DNA of 57,654 bases from Ilumatobacteraceae bacterium (GTDB lineage: Bacteria; Actinomycetota; Acidimicrobiia; Acidimicrobiales; Iamiaceae): positions 1 to 57,654 of the forward strand of contig JAOBWH010000163.1 of the NCBI GenBank assembly GCA_025463265.1, written 5' to 3'. Below, one piece after another: positions 17,101-24,895 of the stretch. Every line of letters begins with the position of its first letter. Position 1 is the stretch's first letter. Made by a program: the position numbers and the translations under genes. The notes beneath the pieces are model-generated. The model was not told where the DNA came from. It did not search any database and saw only the letters and a list, made by a program, of their open reading frames with translations.

Positions 17101-20099
17101 CGCTGAGCGGTAGTGACTTCAACGGCGACACCCTCACGTACGCCGCACCGGCGACGGCCCCGTCGAAGGGGACGGTGTCGGGCACGGGGGCCGCGCGCAG
17201 CTACGTCCCGCTGGTCAACACCAAGGGCGACGACTCGTTCACCTACACGGTGTCGGACAACGGCCCGTCGACCTCAGCCCCCGGGGTGGTGTCGATGATC
17301 ATCGACAACACCGCGCCCGTCGCCACCGCCGCCAGCGTGGTGGCCCCGCGCGGCGTCGCCACACCGTTCTCGCTGGCGGGAACGGATGCCAACGCCGACC
17401 CGCTCACGTACGCGGTGCAGACCTTTCCCACCAAGGGCGATCTGGTGTGCACGCCGGACGGGGCCTGCGCCTACACGGCCCGGGCCGGCCAGTCGGGGAC
17501 CGACTCGTTCACCTTCGTGGCCAACGACGGCACCGCCAACTCCACGGCCAAGACCGTCACCATCTCGATCACCAACCAGGCGCCGGTCGCTGCGAGCCAG
17601 GCCGTCGCCGCCAAGGCCCACGTCGCCACGCCGATCAAGGTGACCGCCACCGACCCGAACGGGGACCCGGTCACCTATGCGGTGGCGACCCTGCCGGGCA
17701 AGGGTGGCGTCACGTGCGCCAGCTCCGGCTCCTGCACCTACACCTCCACGGGCAACAGCCTGGGCGCCGACTCGTTCACCTTCCGGGCCACCGACTCGTC
17801 CGGGGTCTCGAGCACCGCGACCGTCACGATCACGCTGTCGGCCGACGCGCCGACCATCATCGGGGGCCGGACCCCAGCGGCGAACGCGAACGGGTGGAAC
17901 AACGAACCGGTGACCGTCAGCTTCACCTGCGGATCGGAGAACCTGGCGTCGTGCACGCCGCCGGTCGTCGTGAGCACCGACGGTGCGGGCCAGTCGGTCA
18001 CCGGGAAGGCGACCGACAACTACGGGCAGAGCACCTCGGCCACGGTGCCGGGGATCTCGATCGACCGGGTCGCCCCGACGCTCGTCGGCCTGGCCTCGAC
18101 GCCGCCGAACGCAGCCGGTTGGTACCGGGCCCCGGTCTCCATGACCTGGACCTGCAACGACGCCCGGTCCGGGATCTCCGAGGGGGTCTGCCCCACCGCA
18201 TCGACGACCGTGGGAGAGGGCCCGGCGGTGTCGGTCTCGGCATCGGTCCACGACAAGGCGGGGAACCAGGCCTCGGCGACGTCGCAGGCGGTGAGGATCG
18301 ACATGACCCGACCGTCCACGGGGGTGGCTTCACCGCCGACGTGGTCGAACACCGATGTGAGCCTCACCCTGGCGGCGTCGGACGCGATGTCGGGCGTGGC
18401 CAAGACCGAGTACTCCGTCGACGACGGGCCGGTCCAGACCGGCATCCACCCGGTGGTGCGGGGGCAGGGCCACCACACGGTGAGCTACTGGTCGACCGAT
18501 GCAGCAGGAAACGAGGAGACCCACGCGTCGATCGGCGTGAACATCGACGTCGACGCCCCGTCGATCACCGCGCACGTGGCACCGGCTCCGAACCGGGCCG
18601 GTTGGCACAAGGGTGATGTCGAGGTGACCTTCACCTGTGGTGACGCCGACTCCGGCGTTGCCACCTGCACCGGGGACCGATCGTTCACCGACGAGGCCGA
18701 CACCGTCGTCACCGGCACCGCCCGTGACCGAGCCGGAAACACCGCATCGGACCAGGCCACGGTGCGGATCGACCGCACGGCCCCCACGGTCACCGCCCAG
18801 GTGCCTCCGGCCAACACCCACGGCTGGTTCAACGAGGCGGTCCAGGTGCCGTTCGCATGCTCCGACACGGGCGGTTCCGGCGTCGACGCGTGCCCCGCAC
18901 CACTGGTGATCGGGGGCGAAGGTGTCGACCAGCCCGTCGTCGGCACTGCCGCCGACGCGGCCGGCAACGAGGCCTCCTCGTCGGGCGCCTCGGTGTCCGT
19001 CGACCTCACCGCACCCACCATCTCGGGCGCGGCCGTCAACGGGTCCAACGGCAACGGCGGCCACTTCGGCAACGTCACCATCCGCTGGATCTGCGCCGAC
19101 GAGCTCTCGGGCGTGGTGGCGTGCCCTGCCGACGTGGTGGTCTCCGGTGAGGGGAGCCACACCATCTCGGCGTCGGTCGCCGACCGGGCGGGCAACACCA
19201 CCTCCGCCGAGGTCACGATCCGCATCGACCACGATCCCTCGACCGACCCGGGCATCGTCCACGGTCTGGTGTCCACCTCGGGGAGCGGCTCGCCGATCGC
19301 TGGGGCCTCGGTCACGTTGCGGACCACCGCAGGCGCGATCGTGGCCTCGACCACCACGGGAACCGATGGCGTCTACACGTTCCCGACGGTGGCTGACGGC
19401 TCCTACAAGCTGTACGTGGCCAAGAGCGGGTTCATCGGCGCCTACTGGCCGTCGAAGGCCGACGTGAGCGCGGCCACGGCGTTCACCGTCGCCCACGGCA
19501 CCAACCTCACCCGGGACCAGGCGCTCGCCTCGACGCCGGTGTTGTCGGGCACCGTCCGCACCAGCGACGGCGTTCCCATCAGCGGGGCCACGGTCCGCGT
19601 CGGCCCGTCGGCGCTCGCCGCCGTCACCGATGCGTCCGGCGCCTATCGGTTCACCGGGCTGCTGCCCGGGTCCGTGACGGTCAGCGTCACCGCCTACCTC
19701 ATGGTCCCGTCCTCGACGTCGTCCTTCGTCCTCTCCGGTGACCGGGTCCACGATGTCACCATGGTGGCGGCCGGTCCGGGCACCGGTGTGAAGGGCACGA
19801 TCACCAACCGGGTCACCGGCGTCCCCAAGGCGGGTGCAACCGTGCGGGTGTGGCCGAAGGGATCGAGCACGATGGCGATGATGGTCACCACCGGCGCCAA
19901 CGGCCGCTTCAGCGTGGCGTCGCTGCCGGTCGGGACCTACGAGTTCGACGTGATCGGCGACTTCCAGGTCCGCTGGTTCGGCGACGTCCTCTCCCGCTCG
20001 AGTGCGGTCCCCGTCCCCATCACCACCGGGTGCGCCGCCAGCGCCGACGCTGCTTGGGGCGACCCCTGCGCAGCGACCGTCGACATCCACATCGGCTAG
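14175..20099 (+). CDS. Giant secreted RCC1-repeat and Ig/cadherin-like surface protein
   Basis: 1974 residues. A signal peptide (R-R-P-L-A-L-L-V-L-A-L-L... ending P-A-A-A-A) is followed by 14 RCC1-type repeats (about 50-745), each with a Cys-X8-Cys pair ending in C-W-G. Fourteen repeats could form two seven-bladed propellers. Next come about five cadherin/Big-like repeats (760-1225; D-x-N-G-D-x-L-x-Y), about six repeats with G-W...F-T-C and I-D-R-T-A-P-T (1230-1690), and three carboxypeptidase-regulatory-like domains (1690-1974). No LPXTG or terminal membrane helix is seen, so anchoring is unclear. GGGGAGGGG lies upstream of the ATG. In the 270 bp before it I see no convincing promoter. Probable role: adhesion or matrix, inferred. 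Confidence 0.85.
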   Translation: MQAVRRSITSARPRTAGSHRRPLALLVLALLSGVLSLITVAATPQPAAAAEATSLSAIAAGSQHSCGVTASGAAVCWGANYVGQLGTGTTSSTPTTAPSQVKGLTSGVTAISVGGSTSCAVVSGAAWCWGWNANGELGTTGVGSSSTVPVQVPGLTSGVTAISSGENHSCAVASGVAWCWGFNNYGALGNNTTSGATPPVVASGLTSGVTAISAGTSHSCAVVFGAAKCWGLNGSGQLGTDSVPSYSPVPVQVTGLTSGVAAISAGDAHSCAVVLFGAKCWGSNANGQLGNGATGAAPVLAPVPVSGLATGVTAISAGEGHSCAVAAGAVDCWGSNGSGRLGNDSLTASSVPVAVPGLTAGASAISAGHARTCAVVSGVASCWGSEIGGGNGNYTATKSSVPLPVWGLTSGVTSMAAAATSSCAAVSGAAKCWGSDAFMGNGAVAGAADSPMAVPVSALGTGVTAVASGPDHSCAVVSGAAKCWGKGGDGQLGNNGFSDSTVPVQVSSLTSGVTAISVGAKHSCAIVTGFPVCWGSNASGQLGNGSSTSSSVPVDVLGLSYPVTAISAGTSHSCAVASGAAKCWGAGGYLGNGSFSGSSLPVPVTGLSSGVTSIVAGQYHSCAVASGAAKCWGINTWGNLGVGQGISQTTAPFQVTGLTSGVSSVSVGPKHSCAVVSGAAMCWGSNDFGQLGNPTSQAWVPVPVEGLTEDVTAVSGGTSHTCAVVAGAGQCWGSGARGQLGVTTGVPVAVPGGQVFASAPNAAPLALGASHELQRGAANAITFNLAAVDAEGDPFDGSVTGTGFTVVGGGGPGPLSCTKAGVCTFSASSAAQPGAYTFLWTVKDPTSSSAAMTETLVVKNTAPTVVPLTVNDVQRGRPAADEAFTLPGFDTNGDPLSYTVVTRPSVGTLTCSSAGSCTYTVPANTAAGNRTFTYRASDGNDTSTTETVTLGIANTAPVANNVGPLHVTVGSGRSVTLSGSDFNGDTLTYAAPATAPSKGTVSGTGAARSYVPLVNTKGDDSFTYTVSDNGPSTSAPGVVSMIIDNTAPVATAASVVAPRGVATPFSLAGTDANADPLTYAVQTFPTKGDLVCTPDGACAYTARAGQSGTDSFTFVANDGTANSTAKTVTISITNQAPVAASQAVAAKAHVATPIKVTATDPNGDPVTYAVATLPGKGGVTCASSGSCTYTSTGNSLGADSFTFRATDSSGVSSTATVTITLSADAPTIIGGRTPAANANGWNNEPVTVSFTCGSENLASCTPPVVVSTDGAGQSVTGKATDNYGQSTSATVPGISIDRVAPTLVGLASTPPNAAGWYRAPVSMTWTCNDARSGISEGVCPTASTTVGEGPAVSVSASVHDKAGNQASATSQAVRIDMTRPSTGVASPPTWSNTDVSLTLAASDAMSGVAKTEYSVDDGPVQTGIHPVVRGQGHHTVSYWSTDAAGNEETHASIGVNIDVDAPSITAHVAPAPNRAGWHKGDVEVTFTCGDADSGVATCTGDRSFTDEADTVVTGTARDRAGNTASDQATVRIDRTAPTVTAQVPPANTHGWFNEAVQVPFACSDTGGSGVDACPAPLVIGGEGVDQPVVGTAADAAGNEASSSGASVSVDLTAPTISGAAVNGSNGNGGHFGNVTIRWICADELSGVVACPADVVVSGEGSHTISASVADRAGNTTSAEVTIRIDHDPSTDPGIVHGLVSTSGSGSPIAGASVTLRTTAGAIVASTTTGTDGVYTFPTVADGSYKLYVAKSGFIGAYWPSKADVSAATAFTVAHGTNLTRDQALASTPVLSGTVRTSDGVPISGATVRVGPSALAAVTDASGAYRFTGLLPGSVTVSVTAYLMVPSSTSSFVLSGDRVHDVTMVAAGPGTGVKGTITNRVTGVPKAGATVRVWPKGSSTMAMMVTTGANGRFSVASLPVGTYEFDVIGDFQVRWFGDVLSRSSAVPVPITTGCAASADAAWGDPCAATVDIHIG

Positions 20100-20170
20100 C
20101 TCGGAAGTCCGGCCAGGTCACCGTGGCCCTCGCGGACCGCGAGGAAGATGGCTTTCACCGAACCGCCACC
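20096..20170 (-). pseudogene. Relict of an AI-2E transporter C-terminus
   Basis: Read on the minus strand, this segment gives S-V-K-A-I-F-L-A-V-R-E-G-H-G-D-L and ends with a TAG that overlaps the stop of the RCC1 gene. The intact AI-2E gene at 9467-10588 ends S-V-K-A-V-F-L-A-V-R-D-D-T-G-E-L. Eleven of 16 positions are identical. Upstream the frame dissolves into a G run, so only the tail survives. Confidence 0.6.
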
Positions 20171-20302
20171 CCCCCCCTCGCAGCCTAACTCCTCCTCGGA
20201 TCGCCGGCTCGACCGGTTCGACGCGCCCCGACTCCGATCGAGGCGCCGCACGAGCCACCCTCGGGCTCGAGATCAGCTCGCGAGCGGCAGGAAGCGGCGT
20301 CG

Positions 20303-20308
20303 TAGGAT
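20303..20308 (+). promoter_or_regulatory. Putative -10 (TAGGAT) for tRNA-Arg
   Basis: A TANNNT hexamer lies 61 nt before the mature tRNA 5' end, preceded by GGCGTCG. The same hexamer class sits before many genes of the window. No clear -35 is visible. Confidence 0.35.
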
Positions 20309-20349
20309 CGTTGGCTCAGCCGGTGCTCGAGCAACAACGGGGTTTTCTC

Positions 20350-20377
20350 CCACGTTCTCTACCGGCCCCGCCCTCGT
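20350..20377 (+). repeat. 28-bp repeat, copy 2, overlapping the tRNA-Arg 5' end
   Basis: Matches 11681-11708 at 24 of 28 bases. It spans the 20 bases before the tRNA and its first 8 bases. Confidence 0.5.
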
Positions 20378-20446
20378 AGCTCAGTTGGATAGAGCAACCG
20401 CCTCCTAAGCGGTAGGTCCCCAGTTCGATTCTGGGCGTGGGCACCA
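20370..20446 (+). tRNA. tRNA-Arg (anticodon CCT), CCA encoded
   Basis: 77 nt including the 3' CCA. D-stem GCTC/GAGC, anticodon stem ACCGC/GCGGT with loop CTCCTAA (anticodon CCT, codon AGG), five-base variable loop, T-stem CCCAG/CTGGG with loop TTCGATT. The acceptor stem pairs GCCCTCG with CGTGGGC, leaving one T-T mismatch at position 5-68. All other stems are perfect, so the gene is probably functional. Confidence 0.97.
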
Positions 20447-20466
20447 GGCACCCTTCGTCGGGCGCT

Positions 20467-22887
20467 TCACCTCCGGCGCCGAGCGGGGAGCGCCTTGGCG
20501 AGGGCCGCTCGGGCTTCGGACCAGTCGCCGTTGAGCGTGGCGAGGATGGCGTCGACGGCGGCGAAGGTCACCATGCCGTCGCTCAAGAGGACGAGGGCGC
20601 GGACCGGACCTTCCCTGAGCGCGGTGCGGACCATCTTGAGGGTGGCCTCGTCGGGGTCCGGGAACTCCGAGAGCGACTGGCGCAGTCCTTCGCGGACGAC
20701 GGCGGCGCCGAGGAGCCGGCCGAGGCGGGTCGCCTCCAGGTCCTCGAGGGTGGAGTTGCGGTGGAACGGCCGGGCCGGCGGGACCACCGGGATCGGCCGG
20801 CCGAGCAGCGCGGCGAACTCGGCGTCGGTGGCGACCATGCCCGCCGGTCCCGGCACCGCGGTGACGACGTCGTCGGAGGCGATGTCGACCGGGAGCGAGG
20901 CGACGACGTCAACGGAGGACCGGGCGACCACGAGGTCGAACCGGCCCGCCTCGACCAGCCAGTCGTGGGCGGCGACGTCCCACACCGCGAACGCCCGGCG
21001 ATCGAGCACGATCGCCACCTCCTCGGACTCTCCTGCCGCTAGGTGCACCTTGGCGAAGCCCTTGAGCTCCTGGGCCGGGCGGTGCACGGAGCTGACCTGG
21101 TCACGGACGTACACCTGGATGACGTCGCTGCCGGTCCGGTCGCCGGTGTTGGTCACCGTGAGGGCGACGGTGAGGTCGGTGCCCGACCCGGAGACGGCGA
21201 TGGCGTCCCAGGCGAAGCGGGTGTACGAGCAGCCATGGCCGAACGGGAACCGAGCGGGCACGCCTGCGGTGTCGTGGAAGCGGTACCCGACGAACGGGCC
21301 CTCCCGGTACTGCGCCTGGCGCGGTTGGCCCGGGAAGTTCCGGTCGGCTGGGAGCTGGGCGACGTGCTCGGGGATGCTCTCGGCCAGGCGCCCGCCGGGG
21401 TCGGCGTCGCCGAAGAGGACGTCGACGGTGCCGCCCGCGCCCGCCTGCCCGCCGAGCCAGCACTCGAGCACGGCTGCGACCCGACCGGCGAACGGCAGGT
21501 GCACGGCCCCGCCGTTGCTCAGGACCACGACGACGGGCGCCGGCCCGGCGGCGAGCGCCTCGATGACCGAGATCTGGCCGGCGGGGAGGTCGAGGCTGGA
21601 ACGGTCGAAGCCCTCGGACTCCATCGGCGCGGGGAGGCCGCCGCAGAACACGACGACGTCGGCGGTGGCGGCCGCCGCCATCGCCTCCTCGAGCAGCGCG
21701 TCGGTGGTGGCTCCCGAAGCCGGGTCGTAGGCCGGTGCGTAGGTGACCGAGGTCGCCGCCCCCACCCGGGCCCGCAGCTCGTCGAGGACCCGGTCGACCC
21801 GGGTCGGGTTCACCTGGGAGCTGCCCGCACCCTGGAACCGCGGGTGCTCGGCGCAGGCACCGACGACCGCGATGCGCTCGGTGTCGGGCGACAGCGGCAG
21901 CACCCCCTCGTTCGCGAGGAGGACCGATCCGGCCGCCGCCGCCCTCCGGCCCAGCCGGTGGTGGGCGTCGCGGTCGCTGGCGGGCCGGTCGCGCCGGGCC
22001 CGCTGGAGGAGGGCGACGACGCGCTCGGCGCAGCGGTCCACGGCGGCTTCGTCGAGCTCGCCGGAGGCGAGGGCCGCCAGCACGTCCGCGTCGTAGGCCC
22101 CGGAGCTGCCGGGCATCTCGAGGTCCAGGCCGGCCCGGATCCCGGCGACGCGGTCGTTCGCCGCACCCCAGTCCGTCATCACCAGCCCGTCGAATCCCCA
22201 CTCGCCTCGCAGCACCTCGTGCAGGAGGTGGTGGTGTTCGGAGGCGTAGGTGCCGTTGACCCGGTTGTAGGAGCACATGACGGTCCAGGGCGCCGACTCC
22301 CTCACGGCGATCTCGAACCCGGTCAGGTACAGCTCGCGGAGGGTGCGCTCGTCGACCACGGCGTCGACCACGAAGCGGTGCGCCTCGTGGTTGTTCACCG
22401 CGAAGTGCTTCAGGCTGGTGCCGATGCCCTGGGACTGGATGCCCCGGATCATCGAGGCGGCGAGCCGGCCGCTGAGGAGCGGATCCTCGGACAGGTACTC
22501 GAAGCAGCGGCCGCCGGCCGGGTGGCGCTTGATGTTGATGCCCGGACCGAGGACCACGGCGACGCCCTGCTCGGCGGCCTCGGACCCCAGGGCGACCCCG
22601 ACCGACCCGATCAGGTCGGTGTCCCAGGTGGAACCGAGCGTGGCCGCCGTCGGGAAGCAGGTGGAGGCCACCGATTCGGTGAGCCCCAGGTGGTCCCCGC
22701 CGCGGTGCTGCTGGCGGAGGCCGTGGGGGCCGTCGGCCACCTCGATGCCGTCGAGGCCGTGGGCGGGCAGGCCCTCGAGGGCGAAGCGCTCGGCACCCGA
22801 GAGGATCCGGACCTTCGTCGCCCGATCGAGGCCGGCCACGACCTGGGCGGGGGTCGGCGTCGGCGCCGCGGCGGTCGGTTCGCTCAT
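20467..22887 (-). CDS. Glycoside hydrolase family 3 (beta-glucosidase-like)
   Basis: An 806-residue GH3 enzyme. The N-domain contains D-G-P-H-G-L-R, the substrate-binding K-H-F-A-V-N-N, and the catalytic nucleophile Asp239 in V-M-T-D-W-G-A. The C-domain has M-E-S-E-G-F-D-R near residue 425, where the acid/base Glu is expected, and F-P-F-G-H-G-C-S-Y-T precedes the Fn3-like domain. A further 120-residue helical tail follows. No signal peptide is seen, so it likely acts in the cytoplasm on short glucosides or related beta-glycosides. The gene ends 20 nt from the tRNA. On its own strand TACGCT ends 8 nt before the ATG, so the mRNA may be leaderless. Confidence 0.92.
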   Translation of the reverse strand: MSEPTAAAPTPTPAQVVAGLDRATKVRILSGAERFALEGLPAHGLDGIEVADGPHGLRQQHRGGDHLGLTESVASTCFPTAATLGSTWDTDLIGSVGVALGSEAAEQGVAVVLGPGINIKRHPAGGRCFEYLSEDPLLSGRLAASMIRGIQSQGIGTSLKHFAVNNHEAHRFVVDAVVDERTLRELYLTGFEIAVRESAPWTVMCSYNRVNGTYASEHHHLLHEVLRGEWGFDGLVMTDWGAANDRVAGIRAGLDLEMPGSSGAYDADVLAALASGELDEAAVDRCAERVVALLQRARRDRPASDRDAHHRLGRRAAAAGSVLLANEGVLPLSPDTERIAVVGACAEHPRFQGAGSSQVNPTRVDRVLDELRARVGAATSVTYAPAYDPASGATTDALLEEAMAAAATADVVVFCGGLPAPMESEGFDRSSLDLPAGQISVIEALAAGPAPVVVVLSNGGAVHLPFAGRVAAVLECWLGGQAGAGGTVDVLFGDADPGGRLAESIPEHVAQLPADRNFPGQPRQAQYREGPFVGYRFHDTAGVPARFPFGHGCSYTRFAWDAIAVSGSGTDLTVALTVTNTGDRTGSDVIQVYVRDQVSSVHRPAQELKGFAKVHLAAGESEEVAIVLDRRAFAVWDVAAHDWLVEAGRFDLVVARSSVDVVASLPVDIASDDVVTAVPGPAGMVATDAEFAALLGRPIPVVPPARPFHRNSTLEDLEATRLGRLLGAAVVREGLRQSLSEFPDPDEATLKMVRTALREGPVRALVLLSDGMVTFAAVDAILATLNGDWSEARAALAKALPARRRR

Positions 22888-22919
22888 GGGCGGCGAGCGT
22901 AGGGGAACGCGTTCGGTCC

Positions 22920-22925
22920 TAGATT
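22920..22925 (+). promoter_or_regulatory. Putative -10 (TAGATT) for leaderless rsbQ transcript
   Basis: TAGATT ends 6 nt before the GTG start at 22932, with no ribosome site between. It lies in the 44-nt gap shared with the divergent GH3 gene. Confidence 0.55.
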
Positions 22926-22931
22926 GCGGTC

Positions 22932-23735
22932 GTGGGAGCGATCGAACGGAACAACGTGACGGTGACGGGCCGGACCGCCGGACCTGCGCTCGTCTTCGCC
23001 CACGGCTTCGGCTGCGACCAGCACATGTGGCGGCTCGTCGCGCCGTCGTTCGAGGACCGCTACCGCGTCGTCACCTACGACCACGTCGGGTTCGGAGGCT
23101 CGGACCTCCGCGCGTTCGACGCGGCGCGCCACGGATCGCTGCAGGGCTACGCCGACGACCTCCTCGAGATCGCCGCCGAGCTCGAGCTCGACGACGCCGT
23201 GTTCGTCGGGCACTCCGTCGCCGCCATGATCGGCGTCCGAGCCGCGGTCACCGACCCGGCTGCGTTTCGGGCACTCGCGCTCGTGTGCCCATCGCCCCGC
23301 TACATCGACGAGCCCGGCTACCACGGCGGCTTCAGCTCCGCCGAGATCGAGGACCTGCTCGACACGCTCGACAGCAACTACCTCGGGTGGTCGGCCGCGA
23401 TGGCGCCGGTGATCATGGGCAACGCCGATCGGCCCGAGCTCGGCGAGGAGCTCACCAACTCCTTCTGCCGCACGGACCCGGCCATCGCTGAGGCCTTCGC
23501 CCGAGTCACGTTCCTCTCGGACTCGCGAGTAGACCTCCCGCTGGTGGCGGTGCCGACCCTGGTGATCCAGACCACCAACGACGCCATCGCCCCCGACGAG
23601 GTGGGACGCTTCGTGGCCGAGCAGCTGCCCCAGAGCGCGTTCACCCGGCTCGACGCCATCGGCCACTGCCCGAACCTCAGCGCGCCGGCCGAGACCGTCG
23701 CCGCGATCGAGGCGTTCCTCGCCACCCTCGGATGA
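22932..23735 (+). CDS. rsbQ: RsbQ-like alpha/beta hydrolase (energy-stress partner)
   Basis: 267 residues, closely following Bacillus subtilis RsbQ along its length: the early H-G-F-G-C-D-Q-H-M-W block, Y-D-H-V-G-F-G-G-S-D-L-R, and the nucleophile Ser95 in V-G-H-S-V-A-A-M. The other triad residues fit Asp217 and His245 (G-H-C-P-N-L-S). In B. subtilis RsbQ is needed for RsbP to respond to energy stress, probably through a small hydrophobic product or ligand. The next gene is RsbP-like, 4 nt downstream, so the pair is conserved as an operon. KAI2/D14 strigolactone receptors share this fold, so ligand sensing is plausible. Confidence 0.93.
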   Translation: MGAIERNNVTVTGRTAGPALVFAHGFGCDQHMWRLVAPSFEDRYRVVTYDHVGFGGSDLRAFDAARHGSLQGYADDLLEIAAELELDDAVFVGHSVAAMIGVRAAVTDPAAFRALALVCPSPRYIDEPGYHGGFSSAEIEDLLDTLDSNYLGWSAAMAPVIMGNADRPELGEELTNSFCRTDPAIAEAFARVTFLSDSRVDLPLVAVPTLVIQTTNDAIAPDEVGRFVAEQLPQSAFTRLDAIGHCPNLSAPAETVAAIEAFLATLG

Positions 23736-23739
23736 CCGC

Positions 23740-24891
23740 GTGATCGACCCGGCGATCGACCCGGCGATCGACCCGATCGCACCAGGGCAGGCCGCCCGGT
23801 TGGCCCTCGGCCCGGACGGCACGGTCACCGCGGTCGATGAGACCTTCCTCCGCTGGACAGGCCGCCGTGCCGACGATCTCATCGGCACCGCCCGCTTCAG
23901 CTCGCTGCTCACCGCCGGTGGGCGGATCTACCACGAGACGCACTTCGCGCCGCTGCTCCTCCTCCAGGGCGAGGTGCGGGAGGTGGCCTTCGACCTGGTG
24001 CGGGTCGACGGAACCCCGCTCGCCGTGATCGTGCACGCCACGTTGACCCGCGACGCCGACGGTGCCCCCGAGCGCATCGACGTGACCGTGCTCGATGCGA
24101 CGGTCCGGCGGAGCTACGAACGAGAGCTCCTCCGGGCCCGCCGGGACGCCGAACGGGCCGAACGGGAGATCCGGGACATCGCCGAGGCGCTGCAGCGCAG
24201 CCTCCTCGAGCGCGCCGACCTGACCACCTCGGCCGTGGCCGTCGAGACCCGGTACCGGCCGGCCGTCGACCGGCTGGAGGTCGGCGGCGACTGGCACGAC
24301 GCCTTCCTCCTCGACGAGGGCCGGGTGGGCGTGTCGGTGGGCGACATCGTCGGCAAGGGCATCCGCGCCGCCTGCGCGATGGGCCAGGTCCGCAGCGCGC
24401 TGCGCGCCCTCGCCGGCGTGGCCGGGGGCCCGGGCGCGGCACTTCGAGCGGTCGACCGCTTCGTCGGGTCGGTCCCGGACGCCTTCGCCTCGACCGCCGT
24501 GTACGCCGAGATCGATCTGGCGACGAGCGAGCTGCGCTACACCGCCGCCGGCCACCCGCCCCCGGTGCTGGTCCGGGCCGACGGGTCGAGCGAGATCCTG
24601 TGGGGCGGGCGCTCCGTGCCCATCGGCACCATCGCCGCCGATCGGGTCCGACCCGAGGCGACCGTCGCGCTCACCCCCGGCGACCGCCTCGTCCTCTACA
24701 CCGACGGCCTGTGCGAGCGGCGGGGCCGAGGCCCCGACGAGGGCTTCTCGCTCGTCGCGCACCACGCCGTCCGCCTCCGCGCCCACCCGATCGGCGAGAT
24801 GGCCGACCAGCTGGTCGAGGCCATGCTCGACCGCGACGAGGTGCGCGACGACACGTGCGTCCTCGTGCTGGAGATCCGTGTGGAGAAGTGA
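23740..24891 (+). CDS. rsbP: RsbP-like PAS-PP2C serine phosphatase
   Basis: 383 residues: a PAS domain (about 15-120; F-L-R-W-T-G-R-R-A-D-D-L-I-G), a coiled linker (about 125-160) and a SpoIIE/PP2C phosphatase domain (185-380). The latter shows G-G-D-W-H-D-A-F, V-G-D-I-V-G-K-G, T-A-A-G-H-P-P-P and the metal-binding end D-D-T-C-V-L. In Bacillus, RsbP dephosphorylates the anti-anti-sigma factor RsbV and frees sigma-B. The GTG start at 23740 is 4 nt after rsbQ. The first codons are a 12-bp repeat coding I-D-P-A-I-D-P. No RsbV or RsbW gene is in the window, so the target is unknown. Confidence 0.92.
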   Translation: MIDPAIDPAIDPIAPGQAARLALGPDGTVTAVDETFLRWTGRRADDLIGTARFSSLLTAGGRIYHETHFAPLLLLQGEVREVAFDLVRVDGTPLAVIVHATLTRDADGAPERIDVTVLDATVRRSYERELLRARRDAERAEREIRDIAEALQRSLLERADLTTSAVAVETRYRPAVDRLEVGGDWHDAFLLDEGRVGVSVGDIVGKGIRAACAMGQVRSALRALAGVAGGPGAALRAVDRFVGSVPDAFASTAVYAEIDLATSELRYTAAGHPPPVLVRADGSSEILWGGRSVPIGTIAADRVRPEATVALTPGDRLVLYTDGLCERRGRGPDEGFSLVAHHAVRLRAHPIGEMADQLVEAMLDRDEVRDDTCVLVLEIRVEK

Positions 24892-24895
24892 CCGG

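Noticed and set aside
22900-23740. Sigma-B-type promoter (GTTT/GGGTA) for rsbQP
   Set aside because: Not found; the start fits a TANNNT leaderless promoter instead.
23740-23778. GATCGACCCGGC repeats at the rsbP start as a phase-variation switch
   Set aside because: The 12-bp unit keeps the reading frame, so copy changes would only lengthen the N-terminus.
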